From positions 1-40,854 of the forward strand of contig NZ_VCHX02000337.1 in NCBI RefSeq assembly GCF_005768555.2: a DNA stretch of 40,854 nucleotides, given 5' to 3'. A program made the position numbers and the translations under genes. Shown here piece by piece: positions 16,120 to 24,278 of the stretch. This stretch comes from Streptomyces sporangiiformans. GTDB taxonomy: Bacteria > Actinomycetota > Actinomycetes > Streptomycetales > Streptomycetaceae. The notes under the pieces were generated by a model. That model was not told the origin of the DNA and did not search any database. It was given only the letters and a program-made list of their open reading frames with translations. The number at the start of each line of letters is the position of its first letter. Position 1 is the stretch's first letter.

Positions 16120-17100
16120 TCAGTACGCCAGCGCGCGGTCGACGGCGTCCAGCACCCGGTCCAGACCAGGCAGGTACTCGTCCTCAAGGCGCGCCGGTGG
16201 ATACGGGGCGTGGTAGCCGCCCACCCTCAGCACGGGCGCCTCCAGGTGGTAGAAGCACCGCTCGGTGATCCGGGCCGCGATCTCCGCACCGGAGCCGAAG
16301 AACACCGGCGCCTCGTGCACCACCACCAGCCGGCCGGTCCGCTCCACCGAGGCCTGCACGGTGTCGAAGTCGATCGGCGAGAGGGAGCGCAGATCCAGGA
16401 CCTCGAGGGATCTGCCCTCCTCCTGGGCGGCGGCCGCGACGTCCTGGCAGACCTTCACCATCGGCCCGTACGCGGCCAGCGTCAGATCGCTGCCCGCGCG
16501 CACCACATGAGCCTTGTGCAGCGGGGCGGGGATCGCCTCGGGGTCGACCTCGGCCTTGTCCCAGTAGCGCCGCTTGGGCTCGAAGAAGATCACCGGGTCG
16601 TCGCTGTGGATGGCCTGCTGCATCATCCAGTACGCGTCCGACGCGTTCGACGGTGACACCACCTTCAGCCCGGCCACGTGCGCGAACAACGCCTCCGGGG
16701 ACTCGGAGTGGTGCTCGACCGCGCCGATGCCGCCGCCGTAGGGGATGCGGATGACGACCGGCAGTTTGATCTTCCCGAGTGCCCGCGCGTGCATCTTCGC
16801 GAGCTGCGTGACGATCTGGTCGTAGGCGGGGAAGACGAATCCGTCGAACTGGATCTCCACCACCGGGCGGTAGCCGCGCAGCGCGAGTCCGATCGCGGTG
16901 CCGACGATGCCCGACTCGGCCAGCGGGGTGTCGATGACCCGGCCCTCGCCGAAGTCCTTCTGCAGCCCGTCCGTGACCCGGAAGACGCCGCCGAGCTTGC
17001 CGACGTCCTCGCCCATGACCAGGACCTTGGGATCGGCTTCGAGGGCCGTGCGCAGCGACTCGTTGATCGCCTTGGCCAGCGCCATCTTTTCTGCCGCCAT
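16120..17100 (-). CDS. bkdB: Branched-chain 2-oxoacid dehydrogenase E1 beta subunit
   Basis: A 326-residue E1-beta (transketolase pyrimidine-binding and C-terminal domains). With E1-alpha it forms the thiamine-diphosphate decarboxylase that acts on 2-oxoisovalerate, 2-oxoisocaproate and 2-oxo-3-methylvalerate. Signature stretches are VLVMGEDVGKLGGVFRVTDGL, DTPLAESGIVGTAIGLAL, RIPYGGGIGAVEHHSESPEALF and EPKRRYW. Only 2 bases separate its ATG from the E1-alpha stop, so the two are coupled. It is clearly homologous to, but distinct from, the second copy at 30945-31949. Confidence 0.94.
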   Translation of the reverse strand: MAAEKMALAKAINESLRTALEADPKVLVMGEDVGKLGGVFRVTDGLQKDFGEGRVIDTPLAESGIVGTAIGLALRGYRPVVEIQFDGFVFPAYDQIVTQLAKMHARALGKIKLPVVIRIPYGGGIGAVEHHSESPEALFAHVAGLKVVSPSNASDAYWMMQQAIHSDDPVIFFEPKRRYWDKAEVDPEAIPAPLHKAHVVRAGSDLTLAAYGPMVKVCQDVAAAAQEEGRSLEVLDLRSLSPIDFDTVQASVERTGRLVVVHEAPVFFGSGAEIAARITERCFYHLEAPVLRVGGYHAPYPPARLEDEYLPGLDRVLDAVDRALAY

Positions 17101-17102
17101 CG

Positions 17103-18278
17103 CTACTTGCCCTCCCCTTCCTCAGCGAACGACGCCTGGTAGGCGGCGAACTGGGCCCGCTCCTCGTCGACGAGCGCGTGCCCGTCCGCGTACACGTTCT
17201 CGAAGATGGCGAAGTGGTCCGGGTCCGGCATGGCTCGTACCACTTCGCGCACTCGCCTTCCCAACGCCTCGCTCTCGGCTTCGAGTTCCGCGAAAAAACT
17301 CTCGTTCGTGTCGGTTTCGGACTCGAGATAGGTGCGCAGGCGCTGGATCGGGTCCTTCGCCTCCCACGCCAGCCGCTCGTCGTCGTGCCGGTAGCGCGTG
17401 GGGTCGTCAGAGGTGGTGTGGGCACCCATGCGGTATGTGTACGCCTCGACGAGCGTGGGTCCCTCGCCCCGGCGGGCCCGCTCCAGCGCCCACTTCGTGA
17501 CGGCCAGGCACGCCAGTACGTCGTTGCCGTCCACCCGCACGCCCGGGAAGCCGTAGCCCTGCGCCCGCTGGTAGAGCGGAACGCGCGTCTGCTTCTCGGT
17601 GGGTTCGGAGATCGCCCACTGGTTGTTCTGGCAGAAGAACACCACGGGAGCGTTGTAGACCGCGGAGAACGTGAACGCTTCGGCGACGTCGCCCTGGCTG
17701 GACGCGCCGTCCCCGAAGTACGCGATCACGGCCGAGTCCGCGCCGTCCTTGGCCACGCCCATCGCATAGCCGGTGGCGTGCAGGGCCTGCGAGCCGATGA
17801 CGATCGTGTAGAGGTGGAAGTTGTTGCCGTTCGGGTCCCAGCCGCCGTTGTTCACGCCGCGGAACATGCCGAGGAGGTTGGTCGGGTCGACCCCGCGGCA
17901 CCAGGCGACGCCGTGCTCGCGATAGGTCGGGAAGACGTAGTCGTCCTCGCGGGTGGCCCGGCCGGAGCCGATCTGGGCGGCCTCCTGGCCGAGCAGCGAG
18001 GCCCACAGGCCCAGCTCGCCCTGGCGCTGCAGCGAGGTCGCCTCGGCGTCGAAGCGGCGGGTGAGCACCATGTCGCGGTACAGACCGCGCAGCTCATCGG
18101 GGGTGATGTCGGCGACGTACGCCGCGTATTCGGCGGACTTGGCGTGCTTGACGCGCTTGCCCTGCGGCGTCAGCAGCTGAATGAGTTCGGCGTCCTGGCC
18201 CGGTGACTTCTTGGCGCTGGTGCGCTTCGTACCGGCGCTGCGTCGCGGCTTGCGCGCGGCAGTGCTCTCCACGGTCAC
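17103..18278 (-). CDS. bkdA: Branched-chain 2-oxoacid dehydrogenase E1 alpha subunit
   Basis: First gene of the bkdABC operon. The frame is open to 18653, but the GTG at 18278 is the start: GGAGGA lies 6 bases upstream, and upstream codons have non-coding composition. This gives 391 residues with a basic, Ser/Lys-rich first 35 residues. The thiamine-diphosphate motif is GDGASSQGD... ending in NN (FCQNNQWAIS). The phosphorylation-loop region is YRMGAHTTSDDPTRYR. The promoter region (18291-18731) contains two related palindromes, likely operators, and is shared with a divergent phosphotransferase. Confidence 0.93.
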   Translation of the reverse strand: MTVESTAARKPRRSAGTKRTSAKKSPGQDAELIQLLTPQGKRVKHAKSAEYAAYVADITPDELRGLYRDMVLTRRFDAEATSLQRQGELGLWASLLGQEAAQIGSGRATREDDYVFPTYREHGVAWCRGVDPTNLLGMFRGVNNGGWDPNGNNFHLYTIVIGSQALHATGYAMGVAKDGADSAVIAYFGDGASSQGDVAEAFTFSAVYNAPVVFFCQNNQWAISEPTEKQTRVPLYQRAQGYGFPGVRVDGNDVLACLAVTKWALERARRGEGPTLVEAYTYRMGAHTTSDDPTRYRHDDERLAWEAKDPIQRLRTYLESETDTNESFFAELEAESEALGRRVREVVRAMPDPDHFAIFENVYADGHALVDEERAQFAAYQASFAEEGEGK

Positions 18279-18470
18279 GTGTGCTCCTCCGTCGGTCCGG
18301 CCCCCAGGGTTGCCGGGTGGCCAGTGCGGCTCGCCTGATCCGTACCCGTGCACGGGGTGGGTGCCCTCGGCCGGGAACAGGCGTGGTGGGTGCCCCGGCG
18401 AGCGCCCCGCAGTAGGCACGTTACCCAGTGCCCCACATTTCTGGGAAACCCCTCCTGACCTGCGTTTTTG

Positions 18471-18506
18471 CTTGGATATCCAAGTATTTTCTACTCGGAT
18501 TTCCGA
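18471..18506. promoter_or_regulatory. Paired palindromes upstream of bkdA
   Basis: CTTGGATATCCAAG (18471-18484) is a perfect 14-bp palindrome. TCGGATTTCCGA (18495-18506) is a second inverted repeat fitting the same pattern TYGGATWTCCRA, its centre 23 bp away. Both lie in the bkdA upstream region, 193-228 bp from the GTG. The 453-bp spacer 18279-18731 holds no gene. The regulator is unknown; an Lrp/AsnC protein such as BkdR is one possibility. Confidence 0.5.
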
Positions 18507-18625
18507 ACAGATCACGAAAGTCGGGAACAGTCCCAGGTCACAGCACTGGTTACAGCCTTGCAGGGGGCCGGAACACCGGCACGTTATCCCGGTCACCCCG
18601 GGAACGGGAAGGGTCGGCACGGTGA

Positions 18626-18649
18626 CCGACACGCTCACACGAGTGTCGG
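18626..18649. promoter_or_regulatory. CCGACAC-N10-GTGTCGG inverted repeat
   Basis: Seven-base perfect arms around a 10-base spacer in the bkdA/phosphotransferase divergent region, about 80 bp before the phosphotransferase start. It may be an operator or a weak RNA hairpin. Confidence 0.3.
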
Positions 18650-18700
18650 CCATATACCAGACACGTTCACGCGCGCACTGTCTGTGACAAGCGCGAGGTC

Positions 18701-18734
18701 AAGGAGGTCGCCGGTGCCCTAGCATCTGCGCGTG
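18701..18734 (+). promoter_or_regulatory. Strong SD with 2-codon ORF, or a leaderless -10, before phosphotransferase
   Basis: AAGGAGGT (18701-18708) is followed after 5 bases by GTG CCC TAG (18714-18722), a minimal ORF. The phosphotransferase GTG (18732) comes 9 bases later. TAGCAT (18720-18725) also fits a -10 element placed so that transcription would begin at the GTG. The two readings are exclusive and testable. Confidence 0.4.
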
Positions 18735-19757
18735 CCGCGCTCATCCGTACTCGCCGCCCCCTCCCCGGTGCCCCCTCTGGGCGCTCTCCTGCGGCGGTAC
18801 GCCGCCGGGAGACCGCTCGCCTGTGAACCCGTCGACCAGGGGCTGCTCAACCGCGGCTACCGGCTAGCCACGACCCGCGGCCGGTACTTCCTCAAGCACC
18901 ACTTCGACCCCGAGACCGCCGACCCTGCCGCGATCACCCGCCAGCACCACGCCACCCAGCGCCTCGCCGACCTCGGCGTCCCCGTGGCCCCGGCCCTGAC
19001 CGGCACCGATGGCCGCACGGTCGCCGTCATCGGCGGTCACGCCTACGCGCTGCACCCGTGGATCGACGGGCGCCACCGCGGCGGCGCCCAGCTGACCACG
19101 GGGCAGTGCCGGCGCCTCGGGGCGCTCCTGGGCGTCGTACACGCGTCCCTGGCGCGGGTGATGCCGTCACGGCAGTCCGAGGGGCGGGCGGAGAGCGCCG
19201 ATCCCGCCGACACCTTCGCGCTCATCGACGACCTGCTCGCCCGGGTACGCCGCCACCGCCCGCCGGACGCCTTCGACGAGCTGGCCCACCACCGGCTTCT
19301 GGAACGCCGTGCGCTCCTGGAGCTGCACGCCGACCGGCAGCCCCCGCAGGGCGGCTCGGTGGGCTGGGTGCACGGGGACTTCCACCCCTTCAACGTGCTC
19401 TACAAGGGGCACGCTCCCGCCGCGATCGTCGACTGGGACCGCCTCGGCGTCCAGCCGCGGGCCGAGGAGGCGGTACGCGCCGCGGTGATCTTCTTCGTAC
19501 GTCCCGCCGGCACGCTGGACCTGCCGAAAGTGCGGGCCTACGCGCGCGCGTACCGGCGTTCCGCACATGCCACTCCCGCCGAACTCTCCGCCGCCGTGCA
19601 CCGCGTGTGGTGGGAGCGGCTCAACGACTTCTGGATACTGCGCTGGCACTACGAGCGCGGGGACACCCGCGCCGACCCGCAGTTCCCCGCCGCTTCCGCG
19701 CTGGCGGTGTGGTGGACACGGCAGTACGGCGCGGTGTGCCGGGCGTTCGTGGGGTGA
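18732..19757 (+). CDS. Aminoglycoside phosphotransferase-fold kinase (APH/ChoK family)
   Basis: A 341-residue small-molecule kinase of the APH family. The catalytic loop is HGDFHPFNVLYKG (H214, D216 as base, N221), and the metal-binding IVDWDRLG follows near residue 234, the APH equivalent of DFG. The N-terminal lobe has GLLNRGYRLATTRGRYFLKHH, with the ATP-binding lysine in FLKHH. The family phosphorylates antibiotics, choline, homoserine or sugars; with no resistance context, a metabolic substrate is more likely than a drug. It is divergent from the bkd operon and has no operon partner. Confidence 0.85.
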   Translation: MPRSSVLAAPSPVPPLGALLRRYAAGRPLACEPVDQGLLNRGYRLATTRGRYFLKHHFDPETADPAAITRQHHATQRLADLGVPVAPALTGTDGRTVAVIGGHAYALHPWIDGRHRGGAQLTTGQCRRLGALLGVVHASLARVMPSRQSEGRAESADPADTFALIDDLLARVRRHRPPDAFDELAHHRLLERRALLELHADRQPPQGGSVGWVHGDFHPFNVLYKGHAPAAIVDWDRLGVQPRAEEAVRAAVIFFVRPAGTLDLPKVRAYARAYRRSAHATPAELSAAVHRVWWERLNDFWILRWHYERGDTRADPQFPAASALAVWWTRQYGAVCRAFVG

Positions 19758-19910
19758 TGCCGCCTCAGGACGGCCTGAGGCCGCCGTCCCCGTGCATCCG
19801 GCGCTTCTGGGCCCTGCCTCGAGGCCCGCACCACGAGGCCGGCAAAAGCAGCACGCGCACGTGGAGCCCGTTTTCGGGCCACACGCGCGCGTGGGTGGGC
19901 TGAGTCGCGG

Positions 19911-21452
19911 TCAGCCTTCTTCGTCGCCCGTGTTGTTCGTCTGAGTCGGCTCCGCCGACGTGTCGTCGGTCGGTTCGTCCGACGGCTCCTCCGTGGGCTG
20001 CGTCTCGGTGGGCTCCGTGGTCGTCGGCTGGTTCGTGGGCTGGGTCGGCTGTTGCGTCGGCTCGTCGGTGTAGCTCGGCGACGGCGTGTACGACGGCGAG
20101 TAGTCCGGGTCGTCGCCCGTGCTGGTGCCGTCGTCCGTGGCCTCGTCCGACGGCTCCTCCGAGGCGCTCTTGGTCGGCTTCGGGTCCTTCTCGGTCTGCG
20201 AGGCCGTCGGCGACTGCGTGGTACTGCTCCCACCGCCGCCGTCGTCCTTGCCCTGCAGCGCCAGCGCGACACCCGCCGCGATGGCGATCACCGCGAGAAC
20301 GGCCAGGACCCAAAGCTTGCCGCGGCCGCTGCCCCGGTTTCCGCTGCCGTCGAAGCCTCCGTCGTCCCCACCGCCGCGGTTCGGCAGGATCGGTGACGGG
20401 ATCTGCGTGGTGCCGGAGTCGCCCGGGTGCGGCAGCGCGGTGGTGCCCGCGACGCCCATCGCCGGGGTGCTCCCGCCCTCGTGCATCTCCACGGGACCGG
20501 TGTTCCAGGTGCCGGTGTGGCCGCCCTGGTCGTACAGCATCTGCAGCCCGTACTGGACGAGCCCGCGCATCTCCTCGGCGGTCTGGAACCGGTCGTCCGG
20601 CTCCTTCGCCAGCGAGCGCATGACCAGGCCGTCCAGCTCCGGCGGCGACGCGTCCGAGGCCTCGGAGGGCGGCACCGGGATGTCCTGAACGTGCTGGTAG
20701 ACCACGGACAACGGGGTCTCGCCCGTGAACGGCGGCCGCAGTGCGAGGAGCTCGTACAGCAGACAGCCCGTCGCGTACAGGTCGCTGCGGTGGTCGACCG
20801 CTTTGCCGAGCGCCTGCTCGGGCGACAGGTACTGGGGCGTGCCCATGACCATGCCGGTCTGGGTCATCGTCGACTGTGCTCCGTGCAGGGCGCGCGCGAT
20901 GCCGAAGTCCATCACCTTCACCGCGCCGGTCTGGGTGATGATGACGTTCGCGGGCTTGATGTCGCGGTGCACGATGCCGTGCTGGTGCGAGTACGCGAGC
21001 GCTTCCAGCACGCCGGAGACGATGATCAGCGCCTGCTCCGGCCCGGGAGCCTCGGCGTTGATCAGCAGGTCGCGGATCGTCCGGCCCTCGACGAGCTCCA
21101 TCACGATGTAGGGGACGGTCTGGTGACCGACCACGTCCTCGCCGGAGTCGTAGACCGCCACCACGGCATGGTGGTTGAGGCCCGCGACCGACTGCGCCTC
21201 GCGTGTGAAACGCGCCTTGGAGACCGGATCCTCGGCCAGGTCGGATCGGAGCAGCTTGACCGCGACCGTACGTCCGAGACGGACGTCCTCGGCCGCGAAC
21301 ACCTCGGCCATGCCGCCCCTGCCGAGTCTGCGGGTCAATCGGTATCGGCCGTCACCGACCAGTCCGCCGTTACCCCACATGTCCGGCGCGTCTGACATAC
21401 CGCCGCCAGTCGCCTCGGGGTCGGACGGGCCCTGAGCGCGCTGCTGTGCCAT
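19911..21452 (-). CDS. Transmembrane Ser/Thr protein kinase with Thr/Pro-rich extracellular tail
   Basis: A 513-residue Hanks-type kinase. The kinase domain spans about residues 37-300 (GRGGMAEVF glycine loop, K66 in AVKLL, HRDIKPANV, DFGIAR), and the activation loop MTQTGMVMGTPQYLSPEQ carries threonines that are probable autophosphorylation sites. A cytosolic Gly/Ser-rich juxtamembrane part precedes one membrane helix (about 380-400). The extracellular tail (401-513) is low-complexity T/P/E/S-rich with repeats such as TEPTETQPTEEPSDEPTDD. No PASTA domain is present, unlike the neighbour kinase. The tail may be O-mannosylated (inference). It is divergent from the PASTA kinase at 21778. Confidence 0.93.
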   Translation of the reverse strand: MAQQRAQGPSDPEATGGGMSDAPDMWGNGGLVGDGRYRLTRRLGRGGMAEVFAAEDVRLGRTVAVKLLRSDLAEDPVSKARFTREAQSVAGLNHHAVVAVYDSGEDVVGHQTVPYIVMELVEGRTIRDLLINAEAPGPEQALIIVSGVLEALAYSHQHGIVHRDIKPANVIITQTGAVKVMDFGIARALHGAQSTMTQTGMVMGTPQYLSPEQALGKAVDHRSDLYATGCLLYELLALRPPFTGETPLSVVYQHVQDIPVPPSEASDASPPELDGLVMRSLAKEPDDRFQTAEEMRGLVQYGLQMLYDQGGHTGTWNTGPVEMHEGGSTPAMGVAGTTALPHPGDSGTTQIPSPILPNRGGGDDGGFDGSGNRGSGRGKLWVLAVLAVIAIAAGVALALQGKDDGGGGSSTTQSPTASQTEKDPKPTKSASEEPSDEATDDGTSTGDDPDYSPSYTPSPSYTDEPTQQPTQPTNQPTTTEPTETQPTEEPSDEPTDDTSAEPTQTNNTGDEEG

Positions 21453-21537
21453 CAGTCCTCGCCGTCGTTTCTGCCCGCGTCCGCGCGGTGGTTGTTACGG
21501 TCTCCGTCGGGCCACGCTACAGCCTCCGCGTGAGGCA

Positions 21538-21556
21538 CCGGTCCGAGATGGACCGG
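21538..21556. promoter_or_regulatory. CCGGTCC-N5-GGACCGG dyad between kinases
   Basis: Perfect 7-base arms around GAGAT, in the 325-bp divergent spacer (21453-21777), which has no gene. It is 86 bp upstream of the minus-strand kinase. Its role is unknown. Confidence 0.3.
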
Positions 21557-21668
21557 CCATGAAACCCGGAGCAGGTCTTCGGGTGCAAATTATGTGTGCC
21601 GATCGCACGTCGGCTGTAACGCTTCCGCGACGCTTCTTTCGCGTACGGTCACGGATCGGGCACCGAAC

Positions 21669-21697
21669 TTGACGTGTCAGTGCCCTCGGGCAGACTT
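21669..21697 (+). promoter_or_regulatory. Candidate promoter for the PASTA kinase
   Basis: TTGACG (21669-21674) and AGACTT (21692-21697) are 17 bp apart, a fair HrdB-type match. They would give a leader of about 75 bases before the kinase ATG at 21778. Confidence 0.4.
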
Positions 21698-21777
21698 GGC
21701 CGGGAATAAGTCAAAGGATCAGCGATCGCGCGAGCGCGCCAGCAGCTTTCGCCCGCGCCGATGGGGGACGCAGACAC

Positions 21778-23409
21778 ATGAGCCAGGACGGCGCACAGGG
21801 CCGATACGCAGGGCGTTCGGTCGCCGGCGGGCGCTATCAGCTGCGCGACTTGCTCGGCGAAGGCGGCATGGCATCAGTGCACCTGGCGTACGACTCGGTG
21901 CTGGACCGACAGGTCGCGATCAAGACACTGCACACCGAGCTCGGGCGGGAGCAGGCCTTCCGCGAGCGCTTCCGCCGCGAGGCCCAGGCGGTGGCCAAGC
22001 TCACTCACACGAACATCGTCTCGGTCTTCGACACCGGCGAGGACGATCTCGAAGGCCAGACAACTCCGTACATCGTCATGGAGTATGTCGAAGGCCGTCC
22101 GCTCGGCTCGGTCCTCGACCAGGACGTCGCGCAGTACGGCGCGATGCCCGCCGACAAGGCCCTGAAGATCACCGCGGACGTGCTGGCGGCCCTGGAGATC
22201 AGCCACGAAATGGGCCTGGTCCACCGGGACATCAAGCCGGGCAACGTGATGATGACGAAGCGGAACGTCGTCAAAGTGATGGACTTCGGCATCGCCCGCG
22301 CCATGCAGTCCGGCGTCACCTCGATGACGCAGACCGGCATGGTGGTCGGCACGCCGCAGTACCTCTCCCCGGAGCAGGCGCTCGGCAGGGGGGTGGACGC
22401 GCGCTCCGACCTGTACTCCGTCGGCATCATGCTCTTCCAACTGGTCACGGGGCGGCTGCCGTTCGACGCGGATTCGCCGCTCGCCATCGCCTACGCGCAT
22501 GTGCAGGAGGAGCCCGTCGCGCCCTCCTCGGTGAACCGGTCGCTGCCCCCGGCGGTGGACGCGCTGGTGGCCCGCGCACTGAAGAAGAACCCGAACGAGC
22601 GTTTCCCGAGCGCCGAGTCGATGCGCGACGAATGCCTGCGCGTGGCCCAGTCGTTCCAGGCGGCCGCGCCGAGCATCGTCCCGGGCGCGCAGACGTCGAG
22701 CGGCGCCGGCGTGGGCTCCGCGGTGTTCCCGCCGATCGACCAGACGCCCCCGGGACCGTCGGGGAACGTACAGACGCCGTACACCCCGGGTCCGTACGGC
22801 CCGCCGGCTTCCACACCGCCTCCGTCCCCGTCGTACGGCTATCCGCAGCAGGGCGGCTACCAGACGCCGCCCCAGACCGCGGCGTACTCCCCGCAGCAGG
22901 GCCTCTCGACCCCGCCGCCGTACACGATCTCCCCGCAGCCCACGACGCCCGCCTCGGGCGGCGGCCGCAAGAGCAACACGCCGGTGATCATCGGCTCGAT
23001 CGTCGTCGCGCTCGCCGCCATCGGTGGTCTGATCGCGGCCCTGACGCTGAATAACGACAGCAACACCGAGGGTGGCGGTGGTGGCGACGCCACCGCGTCG
23101 GCGTCCGAGGTGGCCGGCCACAGGGGGCCGGACACGACGAAGACGATCGAGGCCGAGGAGTGCTCGGAACCGGAGGAGTCGTACAACGACCCCGAAAAGG
23201 TCAAGATCCCGGACTTCACCTACAAGAACCTCGACTCGGTGAAGAAGTGCCTCCAGGCGGCGGGCTGGGAGTACGAGAAGAAGGAAGTCAACGAGAACAC
23301 GTACGGCGAAGACACCGTCATGCAGCAGATTCCGGCGGCCGACACGGACGTCGACCCCAAGGAAATGCCCAAGATCCAGCTCTACGTCTCGACGGGCGAC
23401 CCCGCCTGA
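21778..23409 (+). CDS. Transmembrane Ser/Thr protein kinase with one PASTA domain
   Basis: A 543-residue PknB-like receptor kinase. The kinase domain covers about residues 18-280 with GEGGMASVH, K49, D151 in HRDIKPGN, D169 in DFG and the activation loop MTQTGMVVGTPQYLSPEQ. A Pro/Tyr/Gln-rich cytosolic linker (about 300-395) leads to a single membrane helix (402-423). One extracellular PASTA domain (about 475-543, IPDFTYKNLDSVKKCLQAAG...) ends the protein. PASTA domains bind muropeptides or beta-lactams in PknB-type kinases; most have several, so a single one is minimal. The tail contains two cysteines that could form a disulfide. It is ended by the terminator at 23450. Confidence 0.94.
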   Translation: MSQDGAQGRYAGRSVAGGRYQLRDLLGEGGMASVHLAYDSVLDRQVAIKTLHTELGREQAFRERFRREAQAVAKLTHTNIVSVFDTGEDDLEGQTTPYIVMEYVEGRPLGSVLDQDVAQYGAMPADKALKITADVLAALEISHEMGLVHRDIKPGNVMMTKRNVVKVMDFGIARAMQSGVTSMTQTGMVVGTPQYLSPEQALGRGVDARSDLYSVGIMLFQLVTGRLPFDADSPLAIAYAHVQEEPVAPSSVNRSLPPAVDALVARALKKNPNERFPSAESMRDECLRVAQSFQAAAPSIVPGAQTSSGAGVGSAVFPPIDQTPPGPSGNVQTPYTPGPYGPPASTPPPSPSYGYPQQGGYQTPPQTAAYSPQQGLSTPPPYTISPQPTTPASGGGRKSNTPVIIGSIVVALAAIGGLIAALTLNNDSNTEGGGGGDATASASEVAGHRGPDTTKTIEAEECSEPEESYNDPEKVKIPDFTYKNLDSVKKCLQAAGWEYEKKEVNENTYGEDTVMQQIPAADTDVDPKEMPKIQLYVSTGDPA

Positions 23410-23449
23410 TCCTCCGGACGCGCTGACTGGATACGCCGCCGCATACGCG

Positions 23450-23479
23450 AAGGGGCCCGGCACGGATGCCGGGCCCCTT
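23450..23479. terminator. Bidirectional terminator between kinase and bpa
   Basis: A 13-bp perfect stem (23450-23462 with 23467-23479) with tetraloop CGGA, starting AAGGGG and ending CCCCTT, lies between convergent genes. Confidence 0.92.
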
Positions 23480-23537
23480 TCGTCTGTCCGGCCCTGGAGT
23501 TAGGGGTGTACGGCCCCAGGGATACGGGTTTTTGGCC

Positions 23538-24077
23538 CTAGAGGTACGGCCCGCCCGACCGGCCGCCCAACCGCTGCTCCTCGTCACCCTCGCCGCCGAC
23601 ACCCGGCGGCAGGGCGCGGCGCATCTGCTCCAACTGGGCCCGGGCCGCCATCTGCTGGGCGAACAACGTCGTCTGGATCCCGTGGAAGAGACCCTCCAGC
23701 CAGCCCACCAACTGGGCCTGCGCGATGCGCAGCTCGGCGTCGGAGGGGACCCCGTCGTCCGTGAACGGCAAGGAGAGCCGCTCCAGTTCCTCGACGAGAT
23801 CGGGAGCGAGACCGTCTTCCAGCTCCTTCACCGAGCTGGCATGGATCTCCTTGAGACGAACCCGGCTCGCCTCGTCGAGAGGAGCCGCGCGCACCTCCTC
23901 CAGCAACTGCTTGATCATGCTTCCGATCCGCATGACCTTGGCGGGCTGCTCCACCATCTCCGTCACCGGAACTTCGCGGGAGTCATCGTCTCCTCCGCCG
24001 CCGAGAGCCATTCCGTCCTGGCCCACGACCAGGATCTGAGGGTTCTCCGGCGACCTGTCGTTCCTCGGCATCTCCAT
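23538..24077 (-). CDS. bpa: Bacterial proteasome activator Bpa (PafE)
   Basis: A 179-residue helical protein matching the actinobacterial Bpa/PafE family. Bpa forms a dodecameric ring that docks on the 20S proteasome and opens its gate for ATP- and Pup-independent degradation of unfolded proteins. The C-terminus reads GGPYL, corresponding to the docking motif GQYL of the M. tuberculosis protein; the penultimate Tyr and final Leu are kept. Central helices with LKEIHASSVKELEDGLAPDLVEELERL and IAQAQLVGWLEGLFHGIQTTLFAQQMAAR are characteristic. The ATG at 24077 is chosen although the frame is open upstream to 24491, because the upstream part has no family match. It is convergent with the PASTA kinase. 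Confidence 0.9.
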   Translation of the reverse strand: MEMPRNDRSPENPQILVVGQDGMALGGGGDDDSREVPVTEMVEQPAKVMRIGSMIKQLLEEVRAAPLDEASRVRLKEIHASSVKELEDGLAPDLVEELERLSLPFTDDGVPSDAELRIAQAQLVGWLEGLFHGIQTTLFAQQMAARAQLEQMRRALPPGVGGEGDEEQRLGGRSGGPYL

Positions 24078-24278
24078 GCCGCCATTCTCTCGCGGCGCAC
24101 GGAGAGGCCTCAAGCAGGGGGCGGTTCCGTGGCCGCCACCTCCGCGGGCCGCAGGAGGCAGGCAAGGGCACCCAAGGTCACCGGAAGTGACCGAGATGCC
24201 GGAATCAGTAGCGCATGTGAGGCTTGTTCCGTCGCACAGACGATCTTGGCGCCCGAGCTCCGGGAGGAGGTCACCGAC

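Noticed and set aside
18732..19757. Aminoglycoside resistance gene
   Set aside because: The APH fold is shared with many metabolic kinases, and no antibiotic cluster or ribosomal methyltransferase resistance gene is next to it.
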